Positions 7,941 to 18,292 are shown, counted from the stretch's first letter. The stretch: DNA of 38,858 nucleotides from Desulfobulbaceae bacterium (GCA_023230525.1 JALNXE010000036.1:1-38858), one strand, 5' to 3'. Program-made: numbers and translations. Notes: generated by a model from the sequence alone, not told the origin.

Positions 7941-10900
7941 ATGTCGACAATAAATTTTGAAATAAACGGCATGGAGGTTGTTGCCGAGTCCGGACTGACA
8001 ATTCTTGAAGTTGCCCGCCGGGCGGAGATTGACATCCCCTCTCTCTGCTCGGTGAGCGGCAAAAACAGTCAGATACCGTGCGGCTTGTGTGTCGTTGAGA
8101 TAGAGGGCATGGACGAGCCTGTCCGGGCCTGCGCCACCCCGGCCGAAGCGGGCATGAAGGTCAGAACCGATTCTCCGGCCCTGGTGAAGATCCGCCAGGA
8201 GAGGCTGGCGAAAATTTCCGCCATCCATTTCGGTGACTGCAAGGCCCCCTGTAATCTGACCTGCCCCGGCCAGATCAATGTGCAGGGCTATATCGCCCAT
8301 ATCAGCAAGGGTGAATATGAAGAGGCCATGCGTCTCATCCTGGAGCGCAATCCCTTTCCTTTTTCCGTCGGCCGGGTATGCCCCCGTTTCTGTGAAACCC
8401 GCTGCCGCAGAATTCTTGTCGATGAACCGGTTTCCATCAACCACCTGAAGCGCTTTGTGGCAGACTGGTGCATGACCAACCATATTGATCTGAAAATTCC
8501 CAGGGAAAAGACAACCGGCAAACGGGTCGCCGTGATCGGCGGCGGGCCCGCCGGGCTTACCGGGGCCTATTACCTGGCCCGTAAAGGGCACGATGTCACC
8601 CTCTTTGAGGCCAATCCCAAGCTGGGCGGCATGTTGCGCTACGGTATCCCGACCTACAAGATTGATCGCAACGTGCTGGATTATGAGACCAATATGATCC
8701 TGCGCATGGGCATATCGGTGAAGCTGAGCCAGCGCTGGGGGGTGGATTTCACCCTGCAGGATCTGAAGGATCAGGGCTATCACGCCATCCTGCTGGCCAC
8801 CGGCACCGGGCTGGACCGGCCCCTGGAGATTCCCGGCGGCAGATTGCCCCAGGTGATGACCGCCACCAAGGTGCTGCGCGACGCCGCGGAAGGCAAAAGA
8901 ATCAATTACGGATTGCGTGCCGCGGTTATCGGCGGCAACAATATTGCCATGGAAGTGGCCCGTACCCTGCTGCGCCAGGGGGTGGACCAGGTCACGGTCA
9001 TCTATCCCCGGTCCCAGGAGGAGATGGTGGCCAATCAGCGGGTCATCCGGGAGGCGGAAAGGGAAGGGGTGCAGTTTCTGCTCATGGCCTCGCCCGTGCA
9101 GATCTTCGAGTCCGAGCGCGGCGGTTTAAGCGTCGAACTGGTGAGGATGAAACTGGGTGAACCCGATGCCAGGGGCATGCGCCAGCCGGAGGCCATTGCC
9201 GGCACCACCAATACCATCAGCGTGGATACCCTGGTAACCTCCCTGGGCCAGATGGCCTGCGTGGACGGCTTTAAAGGGGGAGAACTGGAGGAGCAGATCG
9301 AGATCGCGCCCAACAATACCATCAATGCCTCGCCCCGGGATTTTACCACCTCCGTGCAGGGCGTCTATGCGGCCGGCGATGCGGTGAACGGCCCGCGGAC
9401 GGTCATTCAGGCAGTGGTCGGCGCCCGCCGGGCGGCGGAAAACATTCATTCCTCCCTGATGGATGTGCCCAAGGAACCGGGGGAGATCCGCTTTAATTTC
9501 ACCCGGGGCAAAACCTTTGATCAGGTGCATCTCAGCAACTTTGACGGCATCAATATCAAGCTGCGGGAAAAAATGCCCACCAGGCCTCCCCAGACCGCGG
9601 TGCAGGATTTTGACGTGATCAAGCTCGGCTTTAATGAGCAGATGGCGCGCAAGGAGGCGGAGCGGTGTCTCTCCTGCGGCTGCAACGCCTTTGAACATTG
9701 CGATCTGAAGCGTCTTAATATCGCCCTTAATGTCAATATCAATAAAACAGGCATGGGCGAGAGGCCGCTCTATAAAAAAGACGAATCCCATCCGGTCCTC
9801 AAGGTTGACCTCAATAAATGCATATTCTGCCAGCGCTGCATGCATGCCTGCGAGTACGGCGCCCTGGAAGTCACTGCCGGTCATATTAATGACAACAATG
9901 TCGCCACGCGTCTGAAGCTCACCTTTAATGACCGGTGTGTCAACTGCGGCAAGTGCGCGGAAAATTGTGCCACCGGGGCCTTGACCAAAAAGGTTGCCCT
10001 GGTGCCGGTGATCAGCGAGGCGGTGCGGGATGTGCGCACCACCTGTCCTTACTGCGGAGCCGGTTGCCAGCTTACCCTGCGGGTCAAGGGCAATACCATC
10101 ATGGAGGTTACGTCTGACCCCGATCTGGCCCCGAATTACGGCGCCCTGTGCGTCAAGGGACGTTTTGCCTTTGATTTTGTCCGGGATAAGGAACGGCTGA
10201 CCAGGCCGCTGGTCCGGCGGCATGGCCATCTGGTGGAGACCAGCTGGGATGATGCCCTGGAGATCGTGGCCCGCAATTTCTTTGATCTGAAGGCCATGTA
10301 CGGTCCTGACTCCATTGCCGGATTTTCCTGCGCCAGGGCGACCAATGAAGAAAATTATCTGATGCAGAAGTTCATGCGCACGGTGATCGGCACCAACAAC
10401 ATCGAACATTGTGCCCGGCTTTGACACGCTCCCACGGTGGCCAGTCTGGCCCTCACATTTGGCAGCGGCGCAATGACCAACTCCATTGCCGATACAAAAA
10501 AGACCGACCTGTTTCTCATGATCGGCAGCAATCCCGACACCAGCCATCCCACCATCGGACTGCGCATTCACCAGGCCCTGGACCGGGGCGCGAAGCTGAT
10601 CGTCGTCGATCCGCGCAGGACAAAACTGGCCGAACGGGCTGATCTGTGGCTGCGCCTCAAGCCGGGAACGGATGTCGCCCTGCTCAATTCCATGATGAAT
10701 GTGATCATCGAGGAAGATCTGCTGGACAAGAGGTTCGTGGAGCAGAGGACCGAGGATTATGATGAGCTGGTCCGGCTGGTCAAAAAGTACCGGCCGTTCA
10801 TGGTGGAAAAAATAACCGGCATTCCGGCCGAGCAGATCCGCCAGGCTGCCCGCATGTATGCTGCCCAGGGGCGGCACGCTATTTTCCACGGCATGGGTAT

Positions 10901-12056
10901 CACCCACTTTATCACCGGCACGGACAGGGTAAAGAGTATTGCCAATCTCGCCATGCTGTGCGGCAAGGTCGGGGTGGAGGGCGGCGGCTGCAACCCACTG
11001 CGCGGTCAGAATAACGTGCAGGGGGCCTGTGACATGGGCGCCCTTTTCAATACCCTGCCGGGCTATGCCAGTCTGAGCAATGAAGACCTCTTTGAAAAAT
11101 ATGAAAAGATGTGGAAGGTCAAACTGCCCAGACGTCCCGGCAAACCGGCCACCGAGGTGTGGGACAACATCATGAAGGGAGATATCCGCTCCCTGTATAT
11201 CTTCGGCGAGGACCCGGCGGTGGCGGACGCCAACATCTCCCATGTGCAGGCGGCCCTGGAGAAGTGTGATTTCGTGGTGGTGCAGGACATCTTCATGACC
11301 AAAACGGCCCAGATGGCGGATGTGGTCCTGCCCGCCGCCTGTTTCGCGGAAAAAGACGGCACCTTCACCAGTACCGAGCGCCGGGTGCAGCGGGTGCGCC
11401 AGGCTGTCCTGCCCCCCGGAGAGGCCAGAGCCGACTGGAAGATCTTCTGCGATCTGTCCAAGAAAATGGGCTACGAGATGAACTACCGGTCGCCCGGGGA
11501 GATTTTTGATGAGGTTTGCAGCATTATGCCCCAGTATGCCGGGTTGAGTTATGCACGGCTCGAGAAAGTGGGCCTGCAGTGGCCGGTTCCCACCGCGGAT
11601 CATCCCGGTACCCCGGTCCTGCACACCGAAAAATTTACCCGCGGCAGGGGCCTGTTTATTCCAGAGGATTATATTCCGCCGGTTGAGGTGGCTGATCAGG
11701 AATATCCCCTGCAGTTCACCACCGGACGTGATCTGGCCCGTTACAACTTCAGCAGTATGACCGGCAAAACCAAGGCAATCGATGTCATCAGCCCCGAGTG
11801 CTTTGCCGAGTTTCATCCCGAGGACGCCAAACAATACGGTATCGAGGAAAAGGATTCCGTGCGGCTGACCTCGCGCCGCGGCTCCGTGGTGCTGCGGGCC
11901 AAGGTGACGGACCGTACCCAGCAGGGAACGGTATTCGCCACCTACAACCATGTTGAGGCGCTGGTGAATCTGCTCACCCTGGATGCCCTTGACCGGCTGT
12001 CCAGGACGCCGGAGTACAAGCTGTGCGCCATCAAGGTGGAAGTCGTTGATCAATAA
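7941..12056 (+). CDS. fdhA: Selenocysteine formate dehydrogenase alpha subunit fused to ferredoxin and GltD-type NAD(P)H/FAD module
   Basis: One gene of 1371 codons with TGA at 10422-10424 read as selenocysteine 828. The context NIEHCARL-Sec-HAPTV matches the catalytic Sec/Cys site of molybdenum/tungsten formate dehydrogenases, and the same frame continues to 12056. Order of domains: [2Fe-2S] ferredoxin (about 1-80, CSVSGKNSQIPCGLC), GltD/DPD-type cysteine-rich segment (about 95-170), FAD and NAD(P)-binding oxidoreductase (GGGPAGLTGAYYLA; about 190-500), CLSCGC site, two [4Fe-4S] sites (CIFCQRCMHAC, CVNCGKCAENC), then the [4Fe-4S]-molybdopterin catalytic part (CPYCGAGC onward). It would couple formate/CO2 to NAD(P)H and ferredoxin-like carriers in the cytoplasm. 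I chose ATG 7941 because the ferredoxin fold starts there; an upstream TTG at 7872 only adds a poor leader. HdrA and MvhD follow, suggesting a joint electron-transfer complex. Confidence 0.9.
10422..10451 (+). promoter_or_regulatory. Bacterial SECIS-like element of fdhA
   Basis: After the TGA at 10422, the segment 10439-10451 folds as GGCCA-GUC-UGGCC, a 5-bp stem closing a GUC apical loop about 22 bases from the TGA. This is the position and loop type of known bacterial SECIS hairpins read by SelB. It supports recoding instead of a frameshift or pseudogene. Confidence 0.75.
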
Positions 12057-12063
12057 ACGCCTG

Positions 12064-12103
12064 CCGGGCGGCAGGGGTGAAGAGATTTTTCCCGGCTGCC
12101 CGG
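12064..12103 (+). other. Imperfect inverted repeat after fdhA
   Basis: CCGGGCGGCAGGG (12064-12076) and CCCGGCTGCCCGG (12091-12103) can pair with two non-Watson-Crick positions, soon after the fdhA stop. There is no T-run after it, so it is more likely a processing or attenuation hairpin than a strong intrinsic terminator. The rest of the 158-bp gap to hdrA is AT-rich and could hold a promoter, but I see no convincing one. Confidence 0.35.
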
Positions 12104-12214
12104 TCATGCTTAAAAAAAACGAATCATAACAGTTTGCATAAATAACTTGATTGTCCTTTCAGACATTTTCACTTCCTGAAAACGGCGGTCAGAAATCCAT
12201 AAACGGAGTGTACC

Positions 12215-15200
12215 ATGGGTCACGCAAAAGATAATAAATCGGGAGCAGTGATGGTCGTCGGCGGCGGGGTCGCCGGTGTCCAGGCGGCCCTCGACTTGAC
12301 CGAGCTCGGCTATTATGTGTATCTGGTTGAAAAATCAGCGTCCGTGGGTGGCGCCATGGCCCAGCTTGACAAAACCTTTCCAACCAATGACTGCTCCCTC
12401 TGAATTCTCGCGCCGAAGCTGGTAGAGGCCGGTCGGTCTCCAAATATCGAAATACTGAGCAACACGGATTTCCTTGCCCTGGAAGGCAAGCCGGGGGATT
12501 TCCGGGCCAAGGTCCGGCTGAACCCCCGTTACATCGATGCGGACAAGTGTACGGCCTGCGGCCTGTGTACCAAATACTGCCCGCGGCATATGGTGGACAC
12601 TTACAATGAGGGCCTGGCCATCACCCGGCCCATTCATATCGATTATCCCCAGGCCGTGCCGGCCACCTATTTTATTGATCCCAGCGCCTGCCTGCATCTC
12701 AAGCATGGCACCTGTAAAATCTGTGTGCCGGTATGCCGCAGCCATGCCATTGATTTCAGCCAGCAGCCCGAGGAGCGCACCCTCCATGTGGGGGCGGTGA
12801 TCATGACTCCCGGCTTCGGCAAGGTGCCGGATGAGGCCCTGCAGAAGTACAGTTACGGCAAGCATCCCGATGTGGTCACCAGCATCGAGTTTGAAAGGCT
12901 GCTCAATCCTTCCGGCCCGTTCAAGGGCGAGGTCCGCTGCATCTCCGACCATCGTCATCCCCACCGCATCGCCTTTATTCAGTGCGTCGGCTCCCGGGAC
13001 ATCGGCTGTGACAACGGTTACTGCTCCTCGGTCTGCTGCATGTACTCCATTAAGGAGGCCATGGTGGCCAAAGAGCATGACCCGGACTGTGAGATCACCA
13101 TCTTCTACATGGACATGCGCACCCAGGGCAAGGATTTTGACGCGGCCCGCACCCGGGCGGAGGAACAGTTCGGCATCAAATTCGTGCGGGCCAAGGTGGC
13201 CGATGTCATGTCCTGGGGCAAGAAGCTGAAACTGACCTATTCCACCCTGGCGGCCAGCCACCATTTTGAGGCCTTTGACATGGTGGTTCTCTCCGTCGGC
13301 CTTGACTCGCCCAGGAGCGCCCGAGCGCTGGCCAAAATCGCCGATTTTGAACTCAACAAATACGATTTCTGCAAGACCGGTTCCTTTGCCCCGCTCAATA
13401 CCAGCAGGGAAGGTATTTTTGTGGCCGGCGCCTTCCAGGGGCCGAAAGACATCCCGGAAAGCGTCACCCAGTCCAGCGCCGCCGCCGGTATCGCCTCGGC
13501 CCTGATCAAACAGCAGCGGGGTGCCGGTATTGTGCATAAGGCCTATCCCGACGAGCAGCAGGTCAAGGCCGGGGATGAGGTGCGCATCGGCGTTTTTGTC
13601 TGCCGCTGCGGTATCAACATTGCCGGTACGGTTGACGTGCCGAATGTGGTCGATTATGCTGGCAACATGGAAAACGTCGTCTATTTCAGCGACAGTCTTT
13701 ACAGCTGTTCCCAGGACGCCCAGGAGGTCATCAAGGAGCAGATTAAAAAACATAAATTAAATCGCATCGTCATGGCCGCCTGCTCACCGCGGACCCATGA
13801 GCCTCTTTTCCAGGAAACCCTCAAGGACGCCGGCCTTAACCGCTCCCTGTTTGAGATGGTCAACATCCGCGACCAGTGCTCCTGGGTGCATGCCAATGAG
13901 CCGGAGGAGGCCACGAACAAGTCCCGGGACCTGGTCCGCATGGGTGTTGCCAAGGCCCGGCTGATCCAGCCCCTGCCCGAACAGACCGTGCCCGTCACCC
14001 CCCAGGCCCTGATTATCGGCGGCGGGGTGGCGGGACTGACCGCGGCCGAGAACCTGGCCAACCAGGGTTTCCAGTGCTATCTCATTGAAAAAAATGACAA
14101 ATTGGGCGGCCATGCGGCAGGCGCCCAGGATACCCTGCAGGGCGAAAATACCGCCAAGATGATGCAGGAGCTGATTGGCCGGGTGCAGAAACATCAGAAG
14201 ATCGAGGTGATGACCAATGCCGAGCTGGCGGCGGTCAATGGTTTTGTCGGTAATTTTTCCTCGGTGATCAAAATAAGCAAAGGGAAAAAAGAGACGGAGC
14301 AGACCATTGATCACGGGGTCATCATCATCGCCACCGGCGGCAGGGAGCACCGGCCGGATAAATATCTGCTCGGCCAGGTGAAAAAGGTGGTCACCCAGCA
14401 GGAGCTGGAAAGCCGCCTGGCCGGCAAGGCCAAGGACCGGGCCCCGGATTCGGTGGTCATGATCCAGTGTGCCGGTTCCCGGGGGGATGATCTCAAGTAC
14501 TGCAGCAAGGTATGCTGTAATGCCGCAGTGAAAAATGCCCTGAAGATCAAGGAGATCAATCCCTCCTCCCAGGTTGTTGTCCTGTACCGGGATATGCGTA
14601 CCTACGGTTACGCGGAGGACGCCTACCAGCTGGCCCGGGAGAAAGGGGTGGTCTTCATCCCCTATGAGGTGGACCGCAAGCCCGAGGTGGAAAAACAGGG
14701 CAACAGGGTGAACGTCAACTTCTTTGATCCCATCCTGCAGGAGGATGTTTCCATAAGCCCTGAGCTGATCGTGCTCAGTGTCGGCATTGTGCCGGAGGAT
14801 ACGGAAAACCTCAGCAAGCTGCTGAAGATTCCGGTCAACGAAAACAAGTTTTACCTGGAAGCCCATGTAAAACTGCGGCCGGTGGAGCTTGCCGTGGATG
14901 GGGTCTATGTCTGCGGTCTGGCCCATTCACCCAAACCCCTGGATGAGGTGATTGTCCAGGCCCAGGCTGCGGCGGCCAAGGCCTCCATCCCGCTGATCAA
15001 GGGTTTTGTATCCGTTGAGCCGATTGTCTCCTCGGTGGACAAGGAAATCTGCATCGGCTGCGGCATCTGCGCCAGCCTCTGTCCCTATCAGGCCATCCAG
15101 ATGGTGAAGGTGGACAACAAGAAGAAGGCGGAAACCATTGCCGCCTCCTGCAAGGGCTGCGGCATCTGCTCTTCCCGCTGCCCGACCTTTGCCATCTCCA

Positions 15201-15259
15201 TGGGCGGGTTCACCCGTGAGCAGATCGGCGCCCAGATCAAGGCGTTCGGAGAAATTTAA
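12215..15259 (+). CDS. hdrA: Heterodisulfide reductase subunit A-like flavoprotein, double module, selenocysteine-containing
   Basis: One gene of 1014 codons with TGA at 12401-12403 read as Sec63. The context TFPTNDCSL-Sec-ILAPKLVE is the HdrA motif in which Cys or Sec is expected, and the same frame runs on to 15259. HdrA is the FAD centre of electron-bifurcating Hdr complexes. Module 1: FAD site (VVGGGVAGVQAALDL, about 10-25), Sec63, [4Fe-4S] site CTACGLCTKYC near 112 and CLHLKHGTCKICVPVC. Module 2: an MvhD-like Cys-rich stretch around 465 (VCRCGINIAG), a second FAD site (IIGGGVAGLTAAENL, about 595) and two C-terminal ferredoxin sites (CIGCGICASLC and CKGCGICSSRC). This double architecture is common in Desulfobacterota to my knowledge. 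CGGAG precedes the ATG. No HdrB or HdrC follows; MvhD does, so the partner is probably the adjacent formate dehydrogenase. Confidence 0.93.
12401..12440 (+). promoter_or_regulatory. Bacterial SECIS-like element of hdrA
   Basis: Bases 12425-12440 fold as GAGGCC-GGUC-GGUCUC, a 6-bp stem with one G-U pair and a GGUC loop like that of E. coli fdhF. The loop begins 30 bases after the TGA at 12401, slightly further than usual. Confidence 0.75.
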
Positions 15260-15310
15260 AAACAGGTGGTTAGCTATTTAGGCTGTAGTCTTTTAGCTTA
15301 ACACCTAAAA

Positions 15311-15361
15311 ACCTACAGACTAAACACCTGGCTAAACACCTGAATACCTACAGACTAAACA
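15311..15361 (+). repeat. 16-bp direct repeat with related inverted sequence between hdrA and mvhD
   Basis: ACCTACAGACTAAACA occurs at 15311-15326 and again at 15346-15361. The stretch 15265-15310 just upstream carries related sequence in the opposite sense (GGCTGTAGTCTTTTAGC), so the 134-bp spacer is a low-complexity patchwork of TAAACACCT-type units. The mvhD ribosome site AAAGAGG follows directly. Origin unknown; only two exact units, so not a CRISPR. Confidence 0.6.
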
Positions 15362-15393
15362 GCTAAAGAGCTTTTCTTAAAGAGGTATATTGA

Positions 15394-15993
15394 ATGACCA
15401 TTGAAGAATTCAATCCCAAGATCCTGGGGTTTCTCTGTAACTGGTGCTGTTACGCCGCCGCCGATGCGGCTGGGGTGTCTCGTTACCAGTATCCGCCCAA
15501 CCTGCGCACCATCCGGGTCATGTGCACCGGACGCATCGACCCTTCCTTTATCCTGCAGGGTTTCGCCGAAGGCGCGGCCGGTATCTTCACCGGCGGCTGA
15601 CAGCTTGGTGAATGCCATTACCAGGTTGGTAATTATGATGCCATGAGTGTCAATGTGCTGGTCAAGCGGGTGCTGGAGGGAATCGGCATAAGTCCTGCGC
15701 GGTACAATCTGCAGTGGGCCTCAGCTGCCGAGGCTCCCCGTTTTGTTAAGCTTATTACCGAATTTACTAAAAAAATTCGAGATCTCGGGCCACTGGGCCA
15801 CGCCGAAGGCATCAAGCCGGACGAGCTGCAGGACAGGATCAACAAGGCGGTGGCGCTGGTCAACAGCCAGAAGCTGCGCATGACCTTCGGCACCACCACC
15901 AAGGCCTTGCGCAAGGACAAGGATTACAGTGATGCCCATCTTGTGGAAGTCATTGATGCCAAATTAGGCAAAACCATTACGGCCGGCTTGTAA
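15394..15993 (+). CDS. mvhD: MvhD/VhuD-like [2Fe-2S] electron transfer subunit, selenocysteine-containing
   Basis: A 199-residue protein with TGA at 15598-15600 read as Sec69. The motif FTGG-Sec-QLGECHY corresponds to the MvhD signature in which the first position is Cys or Sec. The N-terminus LGFLCNWCCYAAADAAG and VMCTGRIDPSFIL are typical MvhD cysteine motifs. MvhD passes electrons between a dehydrogenase or hydrogenase and the FAD of HdrA. Here it directly follows hdrA and no hydrogenase genes are in the window, so the donor is probably the upstream formate dehydrogenase (inference). AGAGG lies before the ATG. Conventional gene calling would give a 68-residue fragment and a separate 116-residue ORF starting at 15643; both are parts of this one gene. 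Confidence 0.92.
15598..15633 (+). promoter_or_regulatory. Bacterial SECIS-like element of mvhD
   Basis: Bases 15617-15633 fold as AUUACC-AGGUU-GGUAAU, a perfect 6-bp stem with an AGGUU loop starting 25 bases after the TGA. This is the cleanest of the four SECIS-like hairpins in the window. Confidence 0.8.
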
Positions 15994-16006
15994 AAAAGCG
16001 TTCCAG

Positions 16007-16048
16007 CGTTCCAGCGCTTAAACGTTTGATCGCTTGAGCGTTGGAACG
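16007..16048 (+). repeat. Long imperfect inverted repeat before the hydantoinase-like gene
   Basis: CGTTCCAGCGCTTAAACG (16007-16024) and CGCTTGAGCGTTGGAACG (16031-16048) pair over 18 bp with G-U-compatible differences, around a 6-base loop. A further GCGTTCCA unit precedes it at 15998. It sits between the mvhD stop and the ATG at 16055, so it could slow or uncouple translation, or end part of the transcript, though no T-run follows. Confidence 0.65.
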
Positions 16049-16054
16049 TCTCCT

Positions 16055-18043
16055 ATGAAACTCGGCATTGATACCGGCGGCACCTTTACGGATTTCATTC
16101 TGCTCACCGGCCAGGGGATTGCCACCTATAAGGTTTCTTCCACCCCTGACGACCCCGGCCGGGCCATCCTGGCCGGCCTCCGTCATTTCTTTCCCGCCCC
16201 TGACCCGTCTGAATCCTTTTGCCTGCCGGACGATCTGGAAATCATCCATGGCACCACGGTGGGCACCAATGCCCTGCTGCAGAGAAAAGGGGCGCGCACC
16301 TTACTGATCACCACCAGGGGATTTGAGGATGTGCTCATCATCGGCCGGCAGAACCGGGCCACCCTGTATGATCTCCAGATAGAACGTCCTGAGGCAATCA
16401 TCGGCCGGGACAGCTGTGTCGGGGTGCGGGAGCGGGTCCGGTGGGACGGTTCGGTGCAGACCCCGCTGGCCGGGAGCGCGGGCAAAAGGCTGCGCCGGAT
16501 CTGCCGGGAGAAGGCCATTGAGTCCGTGGCCGTCTGTCTCCTGCACTGCTATGCCAATCCCGTCCATGAAAAAATTCTGGCCGGCGAGCTTCGCAAACTG
16601 GCCATTCCTGTAAGCCTGTCGTCCGAGGTGCTGCCGGAGTTCCGGGAGTATGAGCGGCTGACCACCACGCTGATCAATGCCTATCTCGCCCCGATAATTA
16701 CTGCGTATATCAGCAGGTTGACGGAAAAGCTCGGATCAACCCCCTTGTATATCCAGCAGTCCAACGGCGGCATGCTGCCGGCGGCGACCATCGGGGCGCG
16801 GGCGGTGCATACCGTGCTGTCCGGACCGGCTGGCGGGGTGCATGGCGCCTTTCAACTGGCCCGGGAGATGGGGCGGGACAAGATCATCACCTTTGACATG
16901 GGCGGCACCTCAACCGATGTCTCCCTCTGTGACGGGCAGCCGACCCTTACCCGTGATTATTGCATCGATTCCTATCCGTTGCGTATCCAGGTGATGGATA
17001 TTCATACGGTGGGCGCAGGCGGCGGCTCCATAGCCAGGCTTGATGCGGGCGGACTGCTGCATGTCGGCCCGCAGAGCGCCGGAGCTGATCCCGGCCCGGT
17101 CTGTTACGGCTCGGGAGATGAGCTGACCGTAACCGATGCCAATCTCTTTCTCGGCCGGCTGCCGGCCGACCGCTTTCTCGGCGGTGAGATGCCACTCCAC
17201 CCTGAGCGGGTGACGGAGAAGATGCACGAACTCGCCAGCCGGCTCGGCCTGTCCGCCCGGCAAACGGCGCTGGGCATCATCCGGCTGGTCAATACCGGCA
17301 TGGCCAAGGCCATTCGCGCCGTTTCCCTGGAGCGGGGCCATGATCCCAAGGAGTTCACCCTTTTCTCCTTCGGCGGCGCCTCCGGACTGCACTGCTGTGA
17401 ACTGGCCGGGGAACTCGGCATCCGGGAAATTGTCGTGCCGGCCAGGGCTGGCATCCTGTCCGCGCAGGGTATGGCCATGGCTGACCCGGCACTTGATGCC
17501 AGCCGGTCGCTGTTTCTGCGGGGCAGGCAAATTAACCGGGCGCTTCTGGCTGAACACTTTGCCCGGCTTGCCGCGGAACAGAAAAAAGAACTGCTGCACC
17601 TGTGCCGGTCAGGCCGGTTTCGTGTTGAAAGATTCGTGGACATCCGCTACCAGGGCCAGTCCTTTGAGCTGACTGTCCCTTTTGCGGAGCATTTCACCGA
17701 AAGTTTCCATGCGCTGCACGAGCAGCAATTCGGTTACTCGCTGCCGGATGCTCCCCTGGAAGTGGTTTCCATCCGCTGCACCGTGTCCCTGGTGCGGCCC
17801 AAACAGGCTTTGCCCCGCACGGTTGAACAATCTTCCACTGAGCCCCAACCTGATGAGCTCCGGCCGGTTATTTTCGAGGCCGGCCCCCAGCTGGTCAGGG
17901 TTTACAGCCGCCGGCAGCTGCTGGGCGGCCATCGCCTGAGCGGCCCGGCATTGGTGGTTGATGACTACACCACCATCTTATTGCCTGCCCATTTCCATCT
18001 CCTTGTCGACCATTTGCTGAATTTGCTAATTCGGCCAAATTGA
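16055..18043 (+). CDS. Hydantoinase A / oxoprolinase-family ATPase
   Basis: The 662-residue protein belongs to the HyuA/5-oxoprolinase N-terminal family, ASKHA-fold enzymes that use ATP to open cyclic amides such as N-methylhydantoin or 5-oxoproline, or to carboxylate ketones. Visible motifs: DTGGTFTDF at the N-terminus, HGTTVGTNALLQRKGA, LSGPAGGV, DMGGTSTDVSL and VGAGGGSIA. I chose ATG 16055 because the family begins MKLGIDTGGTFTD; a TTG frame from 16034 lies inside the inverted repeat. There is no HyuB-type partner next to it, so the substrate is unknown. Its place behind the Wood-Ljungdahl operon is unexplained; some ASKHA ATPases reactivate corrinoid proteins, but this sequence has the hydantoinase and not the RamA-type ferredoxin arrangement. 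Confidence 0.85.
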   Translation: MKLGIDTGGTFTDFILLTGQGIATYKVSSTPDDPGRAILAGLRHFFPAPDPSESFCLPDDLEIIHGTTVGTNALLQRKGARTLLITTRGFEDVLIIGRQNRATLYDLQIERPEAIIGRDSCVGVRERVRWDGSVQTPLAGSAGKRLRRICREKAIESVAVCLLHCYANPVHEKILAGELRKLAIPVSLSSEVLPEFREYERLTTTLINAYLAPIITAYISRLTEKLGSTPLYIQQSNGGMLPAATIGARAVHTVLSGPAGGVHGAFQLAREMGRDKIITFDMGGTSTDVSLCDGQPTLTRDYCIDSYPLRIQVMDIHTVGAGGGSIARLDAGGLLHVGPQSAGADPGPVCYGSGDELTVTDANLFLGRLPADRFLGGEMPLHPERVTEKMHELASRLGLSARQTALGIIRLVNTGMAKAIRAVSLERGHDPKEFTLFSFGGASGLHCCELAGELGIREIVVPARAGILSAQGMAMADPALDASRSLFLRGRQINRALLAEHFARLAAEQKKELLHLCRSGRFRVERFVDIRYQGQSFELTVPFAEHFTESFHALHEQQFGYSLPDAPLEVVSIRCTVSLVRPKQALPRTVEQSSTEPQPDELRPVIFEAGPQLVRVYSRRQLLGGHRLSGPALVVDDYTTILLPAHFHLLVDHLLNLLIRPN

Positions 18044-18057
18044 CTTATATTTTTTAT

Positions 18058-18292
18058 TCAACTTTCTGAGTTGTGGTAACATGTTGAAATTAAATTGATA
18101 TCCTCATGGTCCCCGCAGCTTGTTTCCGGAGAATTCAGCAGCCAGAAATCAGGAGCCAGAATAAAACGTAATAAAATCAAACATTCTAAATTCTGTCTCC
18201 TGTCTCCTGAATTCCCATGACGGAGATCAGAGCAGCAACTATGTCACAAAAATATCGTTATTTCGACAAAATAGATCAAGTCAGAAAGTTGA
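18058..18292. mobile_element. MITE-like element, copy 1 (235 bp)
   Basis: The ends are perfect 12-bp terminal inverted repeats, TCAACTTTCTGA (18058-18069) and TCAGAAAGTTGA (18281-18292); after one mismatch the next three bases also pair. There is no open reading frame. The middle has a second imperfect palindrome made of ATTCAG/CAGGAGCCAG and CTGTCTCCTG units. A second copy starts at 38667. Copy 1 carries about 17 extra bases around 18117-18148, a duplication of the CAGCCAG-type unit. A target-site duplication is not clear. It fills most of the 365-bp gap between the hydantoinase-like gene and the next gene. Confidence 0.8.

Noticed and set aside
9126..12107. Very long open frames on the minus strand opposite the formate dehydrogenase (also 6456-8783, 4773-6188 and 12335-13753)
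   Set aside because: They are antisense to strongly conserved genes, rich in His, Gly and Leu as expected for mirror frames in GC-rich DNA, and match no family that I recognise.
15260..15393. CRISPR-like array
   Set aside because: Only two exact 16-bp units with 19 bases between them, no regular spacers, no cas genes.
10422..15600. TGA codons at 10422, 12401 and 15598 as frameshifts or gene decay
   Set aside because: The frame is unbroken on both sides, the position is the known Cys/Sec site in each family, and each is followed by a SECIS-like hairpin.
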